Source of the DNA: Odobenus rosmarus divergens
Lineage: Eukaryota > Chordata > Mammalia > Carnivora > Odobenidae
Length of the DNA: 64,000 nt
Assembly: GCF_000321225.1 (NCBI RefSeq)
Contig: NW_004451869.1
Coordinates: 124,001-188,000, forward strand
Direction of reading: 5' to 3'
The notes below the pieces were generated by a model. The model searched no databases, was not told the DNA's origin, and was given only the letters and a program-made list of their open reading frames with translations. A program made the position numbers and the translations under genes. Below, in pieces: positions 22,484 through 33,156 of this stretch (position 1 is its first letter; each line of letters starts with the position of its first letter).

Positions 22484-22521
<38 letters not shown>
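22483..22521 (+). repeat. (GA)n microsatellite
   Basis: About 18 AG units follow GACAC. No SINE body flanks it, so it is not a SINE CT tract. Confidence 0.95.
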
Positions 22522-22525
<4 letters not shown>

Positions 22526-22966
22526 GGATTTGGGCCACTGAGAGGCGGAGGGGAGGAGGGGGGAGGGCAGGCTGGCTGGTACCCCCTCCCCCGTCCAGAG
22601 CAATCGGCATGAGCAGTGTTTCCCCAGCAACAATCTCTGATTGGTCCCCATCTGTCCACCAGCTGATGTGAGTCCTGACCAGGCTGTCCGCGATTCCCCG
22701 CCCCCCTGGGCAGAAACATGTAGAAGAGGCTGGGAGACCCCGCTCAGGCTCCACCCCAGGGCCGGCATGGAAGCTCTAAGCATTGAAGATGCTTAGATGG
22801 GGTGCTGCCCCGCCCACTCCCCAGCCCATCTCTATACAATTCACAACAAAATGGTATTTCTCCGAACGCCACTCGATTCTCTTAATGCTCGAATTCAAAG
22901 GGCCTCTTTCTCGATCTGATTGCAAAATTCTGGATAAGTTTGTCAGAAGCGAGCTCTTTTCCGGCT
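22522..22966. other. unassigned DNA with an unusual island
   Basis: 22815-22960 is repeat-free, with CpG-bearing words (TTCTCCGAACGCCACTCGATT, GCTCGAATTC, TCTCGATCTG) in AT-balanced DNA. I see no gene. Confidence 0.35.
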
Positions 22967-23006
22967 CTGTGTGTGTGTGTGTGCGCGCGCGCGTGTGCAC
23001 GCGCGC
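22967..23006. repeat. alternating TG/CG tract, Z-DNA-type
   Basis: Forty bases alternate pyrimidine and purine without a break: a TG run, then a CG run, then TGTGCACGCGCGC. The CG segments make this a strong Z-DNA-forming composition. Confidence 0.9.
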
Positions 23007-23379
23007 TTTTGTGTGAGTGCAGAAATGTGCATATATGCAAGTATGAGACAACGTGTATGTAAGTGTGCTCCCCCAAACTTTCTCCCCCTGTGGAGGACCC
23101 CAGACAGGCTCTGCCTCCTCAGGGAAGCCAGGGGAAACCATTTGGTTTGGGGAGGTGGCTAGGGAGCCACGAAGACCTACAGGGTGGAAGCATGCCCGGC
23201 AGAGGGGGTGGAGGGGTGAGGGGTGGAGGCAGGGTGCCTGTGGGAGCTGGACGTGAGGAGGGAGGTCCTGAGGTCTGTCCAGTGAGGGTGGGTCCCTGGA
23301 TGCCCACCCACCTACATTAGACCCCGCCGGAGGGCAGACTGAGATCAGGGGCCCGGAGGCCCCCCCAACCCAGTCATGT
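23007..23379. other. unassigned DNA
   Basis: Short GC-rich open frames on both strands; no gene recognised. Confidence 0.4.
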
Positions 23380-23590
23380 CCACCCATAGTATCACCACAG
23401 TGAGCTCAGATATGTGCATACATTGCCCTTTCAGTCCACACAACCATCCCTATGTACTCTTGTCCCCAAGTTTACAGATGAGGCCTAGAAGTTCAGAGAG
23501 GTTAAGTGACTTTCCCAGAGTCACACAGCTGGTAAGTGGGGGCAGCTGAATTCAAACCGAGTCTGCCTCACCATGAAGGCGGTTCTCTTT
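23380..23590 (-). mobile_element. MIR
   Basis: TTTACAGATGAGGCCTAGAAG, AGAGAGGTTAAGTGACTTTCC, AGAGTCACACAGCTGGTAAGT and GAATTCAAACCGAGTCTGCC are the reversed MIR core in correct order. Confidence 0.75.
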
Positions 23591-24769
23591 TTGCTAGGCA
23601 CCCTCCAGGGAGTAGCAAACCAGGTCTCCGCAGTGGCAGGGCTGAGCAGAGCCTGGGGACAAGGAAGCCACGCGGGCAGGCAGTGAGGATGCAGGCAAGC
23701 AGGAAAGCTCATGATAAAGGCCCTTCGGGCTCTTCCTGGCCAAGGAGCTTCTTGGACCGAGGCATGCCGGGAGTCGAGCCGGAGACCGCCCCCCCATCCC
23801 TGGGAAGTGGGGTGGGCAACTGGACCACCATCTCTTGTTTGAAACACTCCAAGATTGCAGACTCCTATTCCTCACCACGTACCAGCAGCACACAGCCTGA
23901 CCCTTTCCCATCTTGCATTTGCCCATTGGCAAAATGGTAAGATGGTCAAACCACTCCCAAGACGGAGACCCACAGCCATAAAGTAACGGATTTCTGAACG
24001 TCAGCAAAGTCCTTGGAGCCTCACAGGTGTTCTGAGACTACAGCTGTTTAAATGGCCAGAGTTTTTGCTTGGAGAAAGCTGCTGCCCTGCAGGACTGGTG
24101 TTAAATTGGCTGTGGAGGAATCGTCCCTTCTGTGGCTCATCCTAAACAAGCATGGTGTTCTCTTTCATTCATTCTGCTTAATTACCTCTCGTGCTGACAT
24201 TTGGCACTGACTTCCTGTCCTTTGCATGTGTCCCATTTCCCAGGCCTGGGGATTTAGATCCTTCTCTCCCTCTGGAAGGGTCTGAAGAGGCAGATCCGCC
24301 CTGACGGCCTCCACCCCCACCCCCACTCCAAGGGAGGGACAGTGGTTCTCTGCTTTTCTGTCCCGCAGAGCGAGATTTGCTCAGGCGGGCTGTGGGGTGG
24401 ACAATCCACCCACTGGAGACGTGCTACCTCTTGAAAGCAGAGAAGGAGCTCGTTGTGAGGAGCATCTAGGGAAGGACCATTTGCTGTCCCCTCCAGAGGC
24501 GGGCCTCACAGTGTGGCTTCATCGGGGCTGGGAAGCTGCCAGTGTATTTGACCCATTCACAATCAAATGCGGGCGAGGTAAGCTCACACGTCAGAGGTTT
24601 TTGGAGAAGCGGTGCCATGGGGGAGAAGAGCATCAGTTATCTGGATTTTCCCATTAACCATCCTGCTCCTGGGTGCAGCTTCCCCAGACATAAAATGAAA
24701 GCATTGGGCTAAATCATTGGTTCTCAAACTCTAGGGGGGGGCCTCAGAACCCCCCCTGGAAGATTGGTT
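23591..24769. other. single-copy DNA, no gene recognised
   Basis: 24000-24240 is a repeat-free AT-richer island with TTAAATTGGCTGTGG, CATTCTGCTTAATTACC and TTTGCATGTG words that could be regulatory. Nothing else stands out. Confidence 0.4.
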
Positions 24770-24784
24770 TAAAACACAGAGCCA

Positions 24785-25000
24785 GGGCGCCTGGGTGGCT
24801 CAGTGGCTAAGCATCTGCCTTCGGCTCAGGTCATGATCCCAGGGTCCTGGGATCGGGTCCCACATCGGGCTCCCTGCTCAGCGGGAAGCCTGCTTCTCCC
24901 TCTCCCACTCCCCCTGCTTGTTTTCCTGCTCTCGCTATCTCTCTCTCTCTGTCAAATAAATAAATAAGTAAAATCTTTTAAAAAAATAAATAAATAAAAA
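24785..25000 (+). mobile_element. Can-SINE with 15-bp target duplication
   Basis: Head GGGCGCCTGGGTGGCTCAGT, body GGTCATGATCCCAGGGTCCT. TAAAACACAGAGCCA is repeated exactly at 24770-24784 and 25001-25015. Confidence 0.96.
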
Positions 25001-25015
25001 TAAAACACAGAGCCA

Positions 25016-25493
25016 CCCCCAGAAGCTGGGCTGTGCGGGAAAGAGATGCCAGGATTTGCATTTAGGACAAGTTCCCAGGTGGTACTGATGTCACTGGGCC
25101 TGGTACCCAGCTCTGAGAACCACGGGTCTAGACCACCTCCAGGTGCCCTTCCATGGGGGGCCACCCAGCCCTCTCCTGGCCTCGCTTCCCAAACACAGGA
25201 TAAAGAGGGCACCTCTTCCCAGATCATCCTTAGTGATAAGCCATTTCAAAGTGCTTCTCAAACTTTAATGTGCGGGGACAGCTGGTAGACTAAGAAGATA
25301 GGCCACAGAAGCCCTCCCGGGAGACAACTCATCCCAAGGAGAAAGAAACCACCTTGACCCAGGTGCTAGGCCTGTTGTATTTTTTAGTAGGGTAGGGCTC
25401 ATGGTTCTGTGCTTCTAACAAGCCCTCAAGGATGCCCAAGGCCCTGCCCCATAGGCCATACTTTCAGTAGTGGGGTTTAAACAAAATTAAATG
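25016..25493. other. unassigned DNA
   Basis: No gene or clear repeat. Confidence 0.4.
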
Positions 25494-25691
25494 AAGATTG
25501 ATTGATTGATTGATTGATTGATTTGAGAGAGAGTGAGAGAACGGCTGAGGGAGAGGGAGAGAGGGAATCTCAAGCAGGCTCCACGCCCAGCATGGAGCCC
25601 CATACAGGGCCTGATCCCACGACCCTGAGATCACGACCTGAGCTGAAACCAAGAGTCAGATGCTCAACCAACTACACCATCCAGGTGCCCC
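25494..25691 (-). mobile_element. Can-SINE with (GATT)n tail variant
   Basis: Reversed CT tract and body end at ACTACACCATCCAGGTGCCC. Instead of the usual (TTTA)n it has about seven GATT units (25497-25523), a tail microsatellite variant. Confidence 0.93.
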
Positions 25692-25714
25692 AATAAATAA
25701 ATCTTTAAAAAAAA
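25692..25714 (+). repeat. orphan plus-strand SINE tail
   Basis: AATAAATAAATCTTTAAAAA has the form of the 3' tail of a plus-strand Can-SINE, but it directly abuts the head of a minus-strand copy and has no body of its own. Confidence 0.6.
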
Positions 25715-25732
25715 GAGAAGAAGGAGAATATG

Positions 25733-25920
25733 GGGGCACCTGGGTGGCTCAGTCAGTTAAGCATCTGCCTTCAGCTCAGGTCATGATCTTGGGGTCCTGG
25801 GATCGAGTCTTACATCAGGCTCCCTGCTCATTGGGGAGTCTGCTTCTCCCACTCCCTCTGCCCCTCCCTCTGCTCATACTCTCTCTCAAATAAATAAATA
25901 AAATCTTTTTTAAAAACAAA
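25733..25920 (+). mobile_element. Can-SINE
   Basis: Head GGGGCACCTGGGTGGCTCAG, body GGTCATGATCTTGGGGTCCT, tail AAATAAATAAATAAAATC. Its A-rich end hosts the next SINE. Confidence 0.95.
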
Positions 25921-25933
25921 AAAAGCATACACT

Positions 25934-26152
25934 GGGGCACCTGGGTGGCTCAGATGGTTAAGCATCTGCCTTCGGCTCAGGTCATGATCCCAGGGTCCTG
26001 GGATCGAACCCCATATCAGGCTCCTGGCTCAGCGGAGAGCCTGCTTCTCCCTCTCCCTCTGCCTCTCCCCTGCTCACGCTCTCTCTCTATCTGTGTCTCA
26101 AATGAATAAAATCCTTTAAAAAAATTTTTTAAATAAATAAAAATTTAAAAAT
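25934..26152 (+). mobile_element. Can-SINE inserted next to the preceding one
   Basis: Head GGGGCACCTGGGTGGCTCAG. AAAAGCATACACT at 25921-25933 and 26153-26165 flank it. The left half of the target is the A-rich tail of the previous SINE, so this copy is younger. Confidence 0.96.
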
Positions 26153-26165
26153 AAAAGCATACACT

Positions 26166-26639
26166 AAAATGTCTTCTAAAAAAAAAGATGAACTCACAAA
26201 AACTTGGAAATTAGTGACTTATAGGAGAGATGCAGGGGTCAAGGCTGGATTAAAGAACCACATAAAAGTGATGCCATTCTCTGAGAGACAAAACACAGTT
26301 CAAAATGCAGGGAGGGAGGAAGATTGATATGGGATATGTTGACTTTGAAGAGCCCATAAATTATCACATGGAGATGCCTCGTAAGTACATGGTCCAGAGC
26401 TTTGGAGACAAAGCTGGAGTTACCGATTTGGGAGTGCTTCATTCAGGATGCTGCACTACATGTAGGGAAGTAAACAAAACAGCAGACCATGGGTTTAATA
26501 ATAAAGACATTTAAAGTGACTTCACTTAACAAAATGCCTGGAGGTAAGTGATCCCAGAGCTAGTTTAACAGCAGTATCTGGGCAATATCATCAAGGACCC
26601 AGGCTTTACTCTCTTTCAATTCCGTTGGGTAGTGAAGAA
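26166..26639. mobile_element. ancient repeat, family unresolved
   Basis: GATTGATATGGGATATGTTG, GACTTTGAAGAGCCCATAA and CACATGGAGATGCCTCGTAAG resemble a widespread ancient repeat with the theme GGAGATGTC...AGTAGG. I cannot assign the family. The edges are approximate. Confidence 0.3.
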
Positions 26640-27270
26640 TGTAACCTTGCCCAAAAAAAGGGGTCTTGCCCTTGCCCTCAGCTTCTGGGAGAGCATCTCT
26701 AAACCCTGGGAATGTCCTGCCTGATAAGAGTATTTTCATTTGGTGGACATTCTAGGCCATCCAGACAGTAATAATGCAATTTAGGATGGATGCTTTAAGC
26801 CATACCAAGAGTGTGATTTAGGATGATGGCCTCTGTCCAAGACAGATAGTTACAATGGATTTAGGGTGGGGGCTTTTGGTTCACATGGTATCAGGTGACC
26901 TCCAGAGGGGCTTGAAATTGGAAACTGAGATTAACCACATGAGCAATCAATTACTCCTATGTTATGGAGCCTCGGTGAAAACTCTGGACACCAAGGCTCA
27001 GGTGAACTTGACTGGTTGGCAATACTCCACACATATTGTCACACACAGGTGCCTGGAGAATAACATTGTCCTGACTCCATGGGAGAGACGCTGGAAGCTT
27101 GGCATCTGGAAGTCTCCTAAACTCTGCCCATGTGCGTCTTTCCTTGGCTGATATTAATCTGTATCCTTTCATGGCAATAAATCATAACCATGAGTACAAA
27201 AGCTTTCGATGAGTTCTACTGAATCAGCAAATCTGCAGGTGGTTCGGGGGATCCCTCAGATGCACAATTA
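26640..27270 (+). mobile_element. ERVL-type LTR remnant
   Basis: GGCAATAAATCATAACCATG followed by AGTACAAAAGCTTTCGATG and GAGTTCTACTGAATCAGC looks like an LTR polyadenylation segment and end. ATGGGAGAGACGCTGGAAGCTT upstream is in keeping. No internal viral coding region is seen. The left border is uncertain. Confidence 0.4.
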
Positions 27271-27699
27271 GTGTCAGAAGGGAGGGTGCTCTCGTATGAA
27301 GTGTTCCAACTACACAGTTGGCCAAACTTCTGCATCCACCATCCTCATTCCTTTGGCTTTTTATCTCAAGTCACAATATCTTTTAATACCTCATGATCAC
27401 GAGGTAGCTGGGACTACAGATGACATCACTTCCTTACACAACCGATGAGAGGAGTGGGGACAGGAAAAGATCTTGCAAACATGTCTCCTTTCCCCGGAAG
27501 GAAAATCTCTCCAAGAGATGGCAAACTGTTAGTCAAGGTTTCTGAAAATCACCAGCTGAAGGTGACCTTGCCAAGAACAAGCCCAAGCTTCCGGCCTCAA
27601 GGGGCAAGGTGGTCAGAACCTTTGACCTCAAGCTTTTAGTTAGTCCACAAGGAGTGAGTCCACAGCACAGGGTAAGGTGAGTGCAGTCCTCAGCGCTGG
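27271..27699. other. unassigned DNA
   Basis: No gene or clear repeat. Confidence 0.4.
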
Positions 27700-28200
27700 C
27701 ACAAATTTTACGGGGTTGCCAAAAAATCCAGCCTGCTAGGCTGAATAATGTCCCCGAAAATGCCCAAATTCTCATCTCTGGACCTGTGAATCTTACTTTA
27801 TATGGCAATATGGATTTTGCAAATGTAAGTTAAGGATCTGGAAGTGGAGAAATTATCCTGTGGCCCTAAATTTAATGGCAAGTGTCCTTATAGAGGAGGC
27901 AGGGGTTATCGGTTACAGACAGAAGAAAAGTGGCATGAGCAGGCATCGGAATGATGCACTTTGAAGGTGGAGGAAGGGGCCGCAAGCCAAGGAATACAGG
28001 TGACCTCTAGAGGCTGTAAAAAGGCAAGGCACCAGACTCACCCCTAGAGGGTGTGTGGTCCTGCCAACACCTTGATGTCAGTTCAGAGAAACTGAGTGCC
28101 AGCTTCTGGCCTCCAGAGCCATAAGATCATAAAGTCATGTTGCTTTAAGACACCAAGTTTGTGGTGTTTTCTTACAGCAGCCCAAGGAAGCTAACATGCT
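27700..28200 (+). mobile_element. MaLR/MLT1-like LTR remnant
   Basis: GCTGAATAATGTCCCCGAAAA, TCTCTGGACCTGTGAATCTTA, CTTTGAAGGTGGAGGAAGGG, CAAGCCAAGGAATACAGG, CAACACCTTGATGTCAG and GACACCAAGTTTGTGGTG occur in order, ending in TTACAGCAGCCCAAGGAAGC. This is a nearly full-length sense copy of the repeat whose antisense form is seen at 3590-3990. Confidence 0.55.
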
Positions 28201-29269
28201 CAGTAATCAAGATAAGTGATGTTTAGTGTCCAAATTAATGCCAAAAAATCCATAATGGACAAAATATAATTTTAAATAAAGACAGAATCGGGGTTGCTGA
28301 TTCTTCTCTTGGCCTCAGGCATGGCACTGTGACTGACACTGTCAAATGCTTCTCAGCTGTGGTCCCCAGCCCAGCACCTACTGTCACCAGCAAAAATGCT
28401 ATCACCACCCCCCGTCAGCTCCCCCTACCCAGAGCTGCCCAGCCCCGGCTGAGAAAGCTGCGTGGTGGACGGTGGCATCTGTGTGGCATGCCCAGGACAG
28501 CCCTGAAATTACCACTCCTAGCAAAGGCACCTTCCATCTAAAGTGGTCCAGATGTGGGAATGGGGCTCAGAGGAACAACATGAAATCTCCTTCTCCAGGA
28601 GCCCCAGCAGACTTTCTCTGATATTGGCTAACCCCATATCAAAAGCCCAATCTTGAACCAATCACTGGCAAAGAAGAATGGCTTGCCATGGCTGATTTAG
28701 GTCAATGACAAATATCTCCAGAGCTAGTGGAGGGTCCCAAGCTCCCTAAGGACCTTGTGGCCCACCCTATATGGGAAGAAGGGACAGCCCAGCAATCTGG
28801 GGAACTACCATAGTGAACATGGGACTGAGGGAAGAGCCCGGGCATGGGCAAGCATGATGTGAACACCCCCCAGGGCCTAGGGGAGCCCTGGAAGGGGAGT
28901 CTGGGCAGAGGAAGAAAACTTGCATATTGGAATCTGGTGTGCTCCTAATGAGACAGCTCCCGGCCCCCACAGTGGGTCCTTGCAGCTAGCCAAAGTAGTT
29001 CACTTTGCGTTCTCTGCACACCCCGTCCTCGCTCCTTTGCTCACCCCCCTCCCCCAACCCAGGCTGCCTCTCCCCCATAGGGTCACCTCCCCAAGAGACT
29101 TCCCCAGACCCCCCAACCCCCTCTGATCTGCCCATCTTGTCTTCCCAACCTTACTGCCTTGAAGGGGGATCCTGTTCTCCCCGTGGCTCTCTCCCCGGGT
29201 GTCCCTCTGTGTGTGTCCAGGGACACTTGCCATCGGATTTAAGCCCCACCCAGATCATCCAGGATGACC
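28201..29269. other. single-copy DNA, no gene recognised
   Basis: Mixed sequence with chance open frames. Confidence 0.4.
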
Positions 29270-29395
29270 TCATCTCAAGATCCCGAACTTAATTACATCT
29301 GAAAAGACCCTGTTTCCAAATAAATTCACATTCACAGATTCTGGGGGTTGGGATGTGGACATGAGTTTTTGGGGACCACCAGGAAACCCACTACA
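29270..29395 (-). mobile_element. MLT1-like LTR fragment
   Basis: TAATTACATCTGAAAAGACCC, GTTTCCAAATAAATTCACAT and GGGGGTTGGGATGTGGACATG are the reverse complement of the opening part of the same LTR-like repeats. Confidence 0.45.
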
Positions 29396-30059
29396 GTGTC
29401 ATCGGGGAAAAATAAAACATGATAAAGGGGGATCAAGGGTTTGAGGGAGGGACTGGGATTTTTAAATGAGGGGTCAAGGGGAATTTCATAGATAAAAGTG
29501 ACAGTTGAACGCAGAGTTGATGACTGAAGAGAGTAAACCATGCCAATATCTGGCCGGGTGGGAGGGAAGCATTCCAGAGAGACAGACCAGTGCAAAGGCC
29601 CTGAGGCAGAGAATGCCGAAGGTCTTTCAGGAACGGGGAGAAGGTCCATAAGACAGGAGTGAAGTGAGCATGGGGCAGAGAAGTAAAGTCAAAGAATGGT
29701 GGCAGTTGGGAGGCCTTTGCTTTTACTCTGAGGGAAATGGGGAGCCACCACAGGACTCAAACCCAACTTCTTCTGCCTCAACCCTCCAAGGGTCATGTCC
29801 TCACCCAGGTGGGTGACAGACTACCTGTCTTCCCCAACTAAGCTACTCAGGTGCCTAACACAGGATGCCATTGCTTGGATTCTTAGGCCATTCTCCAGGG
29901 AGATCTACCAATTGAGTCCAAGGAGGCACAATCTTTTAACTCAATGCATGAATGCCTGCCTCACATTTTGGGTCAGGAAGAGCCCATCAGAGCCCTGGAG
30001 GCAACTACCAACCCTCCCACCCTGCACTCAGAGCCCCACATGGGGGTAAAAGCCTGCAG
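29396..30059. other. unassigned DNA, partly ancient repeat
   Basis: 29500-29770 (CAAAGGCCCTGAGGCAGAGA and GGCCTTTGCTTTTACTCTGAGG) resembles an ancient repeat that I cannot name. No gene. Confidence 0.35.
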
Positions 30060-30230
30060 GGTCCCGGACATTTTCATATATGCTATTTAATTCAACCCTG
30101 ACAACAACTCTCTGGTGAGATATGATTAGCCCTATTTTATGCACATGGAAACTGAGGCCCAGAGACAGGAAATGAGCTTCTTGCCATGGCTTTAAAACCG
30201 GGCTGCAAATCCCCTTGATTCTGGGGCGAC
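30060..30230 (-). mobile_element. MIR
   Basis: ATATGCTATTTAATTCAACCC, CCCTATTTTATGCACATGG and AAACTGAGGCCCAGAGACAG are in reversed MIR order. Confidence 0.65.
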
Positions 30231-31634
30231 CTCAGTAGTAAGACTGGTCCGTGAGTAGGGCGGAAGTGATGCTAGCTCTCTAGAACATTTTCACTGCAGC
30301 CCTGAGCTGCCCTGTGATCAGTCTGGCTGCCCTGAGCCCACCATACTTTGCGGAAGCTCAAACTAATCCTGTAGATGTGCCTATATGGAGAGACATCCCC
30401 AGCTACCCCCCAGCTACCCCATCCCCCGGCTCCTCCAGCCCCCTGTTCCCACCCCCTCCCACCCCGTCACCTCTGCCAGCCTCCAACCTGCCTGAAACAG
30501 CAGGAAAGACCCCTCACAGCCCAGAGCTGCCCGGCCAAGCACTGCGCTTCCAGAATTCCTGACCCATAGAAATCACAACAGGCTCTAAGTTTGGGGTGAT
30601 CCAGTCTATGCCACTATATTTTAGGGTTTCTTTGGGGTTCATAGGAGCAGCAATAGACCACAGAACACACGTCAAGGTCATGCCATGGCCAAGCTGCGAT
30701 TGGAACATGACCCCACACTGCCTCCTGGATTCAGAAGCAGGGAAGGAGAAACCCCAGTTTAAAACGCCAGCAAGAATTTTTAAATCATTACGGATCACGG
30801 GGTCACGTGCCTCAGGAGCGAAAAGGCCTGCCGGGCAAGGGGAGTGGGGAGTAGTCAGCAGGAGGACACAGCAGCGTGGACACGTCCTGTGCCCTAGGGG
30901 ACGAGTCACTCGGGACAAAACACCAGGAATGGCGGTGTGGCTTTGGAATCAACAGTGGGTTCATAAAGCTGATAAACGCAAGGCAAGACTGAATGCATTA
31001 CCCCATGAAGGATGGCTGCTTTAACTAGGACAGAAGCTGGGGGGAAGGCAGGATGGAGCCCCATTGTCGGACCCCGAGCTCTGGGGGAGTCACTGCCTTT
31101 GGAGGGAACCGTGGCAGGGTCAAGGTCTTTGACCCGTGTGTTAATAATCCGTGCCTTCTGTTGGGGCAGGGGTCGCACGCTGCCGGGTCCCCCCAGCGGG
31201 TGGGTGGCAGGCTTAATTGGGAGGAGGGGGACAGGGCCCGGCAGAAGGCACATGGATCACGCTCCAGCCACAAAGGAGAGCCCCATGGGGTTAAAACCTG
31301 CTGATGATTGAGGAGTTCACGAGATGCCCATTAAGCCGCCCCAGGGAGGGCGAGAGAGGGATGAGGGGGACCAGCGGGGACCTCAGCATGCTGCAACCTG
31401 CAAACCTCCCCCGGCCCCGGCTCACCCATGGCCTCGGCTTTCTCTCCTTTTCTTTGGGTCTCAGGCTCGGCCTTTCTGGTGGAGGCTGGGGGCTGGCCAG
31501 CAGGAATGACGTTCTCTGCATGCCCAAGCCGGCAAAGGCAGCTCCAGACAAGCAGGTACCTGTGGAGTCTAACCCCGCACTTGAGTCTTGGACTCACTCC
31601 TGGAAGGCTCTCTCTAAGTTTGGTTTAGCGTCTG
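30231..31634. other. single-copy GC-rich DNA, no gene recognised
   Basis: Overlapping open frames up to 142 codons on both strands, with none showing a domain or splice-framed exon that I recognise. Confidence 0.45.
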
Positions 31635-31719
31635 CATTCGTTTTCTATTGCTACTGTAACAAATTACCACGAGCCTGGTGACTTGTAACAACAGACATTA
31701 TCATTTAGAATAGATAAAT
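31635..31719 (-). mobile_element. MLT1-like LTR end fragment
   Basis: TCTATTGCTACTGTAACAAAT followed by TACCACGAGCCTGGTGACTT is the antisense terminal signature of these LTR-like repeats. Confidence 0.5.
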
Positions 31720-31829
31720 AAATGCTTGATCTCAAATGTTCACAGAACAGCCCTATTCACAATAGCCAAAAGGGAAACAGCCCACATGGCTATCAACTGA
31801 TGAATGGATCAACAAATATGGTACATCCA

Positions 31830-32027
31830 GGGGCGCCTGGGTGGCTCAGTCGTTAAGCGTCTGCCTTCAGCTCAGGTCATGATCCCAGGGTCCTGGGATC
31901 CAGCCCTGCATCGGGGTCCCCGCTCCGTGGGAAGCCTGCTTCTCCTTCTCCCACTCCCCCTGCTTGTGTTCCCTCTCTCGCTGTGTCTCTCACTGTTGGA
32001 TAAATAAAATCTTAAAAATATATATAT
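31830..32027 (+). mobile_element. Can-SINE in L1, exact 14-bp duplication
   Basis: Head GGGGCGCCTGGGTGGCTCAG, body with GCATCGGGGTCCCCGCTCCG variant. ATATGGTACATCCA flanks at 31816-31829 and 32028-32041. Confidence 0.96.
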
Positions 32028-32325
32028 ATATGGTACATCCATACAACGGGAATATTATTCAGCCGTTAAAAGGAACAAAGTATGGTTGACCCTCAAACAA
32101 CACAGGGGTTGGGGGCACTGATCCCCCCACACACACAGAAAATCCACATATAACTTTTGACTCCTCCAAAACATGACTGTTAGTAGCCTACTGTTAACTG
32201 GTGAGCCTTCACCGTAACAGAAACAGTTAATTGACGCATATTTTGGATGTTATATGGATGATCAACTGTATTCTTCCAATACAGAAGCTAGAGAAAAGAA
32301 AATGTTATTAATAAAGTAGTAAGAA

Positions 32326-32500
32326 GGGGCGCCTGGGTGGCTCAGTCTGTTGAGTGTCTGCCTTCGGCTCAGGTCGTGATCCCGGGGTCCTGGGATTGAG
32401 CCCCATGTTGGGCTTCCTTGTCCTGCTTCTCCTTCTGCCTCTCTGCCTACTTGTGCTCTCTCTCGCTCAAGTAAATAAATAAAATCTTTAAAAAAAAAAG
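32326..32500 (+). mobile_element. Can-SINE inside MER2
   Basis: Head GGGGCGCCTGGGTGGCTCAG, body GTCGTGATCCCGGGGTCCTG, shortened CT tract, tail AAATAAATAAAATC. The MER2 flanks AAGTAGTAAG and AAGTGATAAG give a weak duplication. Confidence 0.93.
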
Positions 32501-32561
32501 TGATAAGGTAAAGAAAATACATTTATAGTACTATACTGTATTTATCAAAAAAAAAAAATCT

Positions 32562-32709
32562 GGGGCTGCCTGAGGGGCTCAGTCCCTTACTCATCCAACT
32601 CTTGATCTCAGCTCAGGTCTTGATCTCAGGGTCGTGAGTTCAAGCCCCATGTTGGGCTCTGCACTGGGTATAGAGCCTGCTTAAAAACATATATATATAT
32701 GTATATAAG
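32562..32709 (+). mobile_element. older tRNA-like Can-SINE inside MER2
   Basis: GGGGCTGCCTGAGGGGCTCA, TCATCCAACTCTTGATCTCAG, GGGTCGTGAGTTCAAGCCCC and ATGTTGGGCTCTGCACTGGG, then an AT-repeat tail. The CT tract typical of younger copies is absent. Confidence 0.85.
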
Positions 32710-33059
32710 TGGACCTGCTCTGTTCAAACCTATGATGTTGCAGGGAAACAACACAGTACAATGTGGATGAACCTTGAAAATATTATAGTCAGTGAAAGAA
32801 GCCAGACATAAAGAGTCACAGATTATACGGTTCATTTTGTATGAAGTGTCCAGAATGCATAAATCCACAGAGACAGAAAGCAGATTTGTGGTTGTCAGGG
32901 GTGCAGAAGGGGGTAGTGAGTGTTTCTCCTTTTCGGCTGATGAAAATGTTTTGGAACTAGACAGAAGTAGGCTTTGCACTACACTGAGTGTACTAAGTGA
33001 CGCTGAATCATATACTTTAATATGTCTGAATTTATGCCCCATGAATTTTCTCTCAATAC

Positions 33060-33087
33060 TAGATAGTAGATAGATAGATAGATAGAT

Positions 33088-33130
<43 letters not shown>

Positions 33131-33156
33131 GATAGATAGATACAGATAATAGATAG
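33060..33156 (+). repeat. (GATA)n microsatellite
   Basis: About 20 GATA units with a few GAT or TAC slips. It begins exactly at the L1 3' end, so it probably grew from the L1 tail. Confidence 0.95.

Larger units (their letters stand above)
32083..32750. mobile_element. MER2/Tigger-type DNA transposon, interrupted
   Basis: GGTTGACCCTCAAACAACACAGG, GATCCCCCCACACACACAG, ATAACTTTTGACTCCTCC, GTAGCCTACTGTTAACTGG and GAAGCTAGAGAAAAGAAAATG are MER2 words. After the first SINE come GATAAGGTAAAGAAAATACA and GTACTATACTGTATTTATC; after the second, GTATATAAGTGGACCTGCTC and a degraded end. Without the SINEs about 345 bp remain, the usual MER2 length. Confidence 0.75.
31720..33059 (+). mobile_element. L1 3' end split by MER2-type element and SINEs
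   Basis: L1 words appear in order on both sides of the insertions: ACAGCCCTATTCACAATAGCC, CAACTGATGAATGGATCAAC, ATTATTCAGCCGTTAAAAGG, then after 32750 GTGGATGAACCTTGAAAATAT, GTGAAAGAAGCCAGACATA, AATCCACAGAGACAGAAAGC and ATTTTCTCTCAATACT. The L1 is split at 31830-32027 by a SINE and at 32083-32750 by a DNA transposon. Confidence 0.8.

Noticed and set aside
26640..27270. Possible endogenous retrovirus
   Set aside because: Only an LTR-like terminal part can be seen; no gag, pol or env region lies beside it, so a full provirus is not supported.
32562..32709. Possible tRNA-Lys gene
   Set aside because: The tRNA-like part carries an extended 3' tail, has mismatches in the A-box region and lies inside a transposon; it is a SINE. 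The same holds for 52531-52640, 56815-56930 and 57402-57508.
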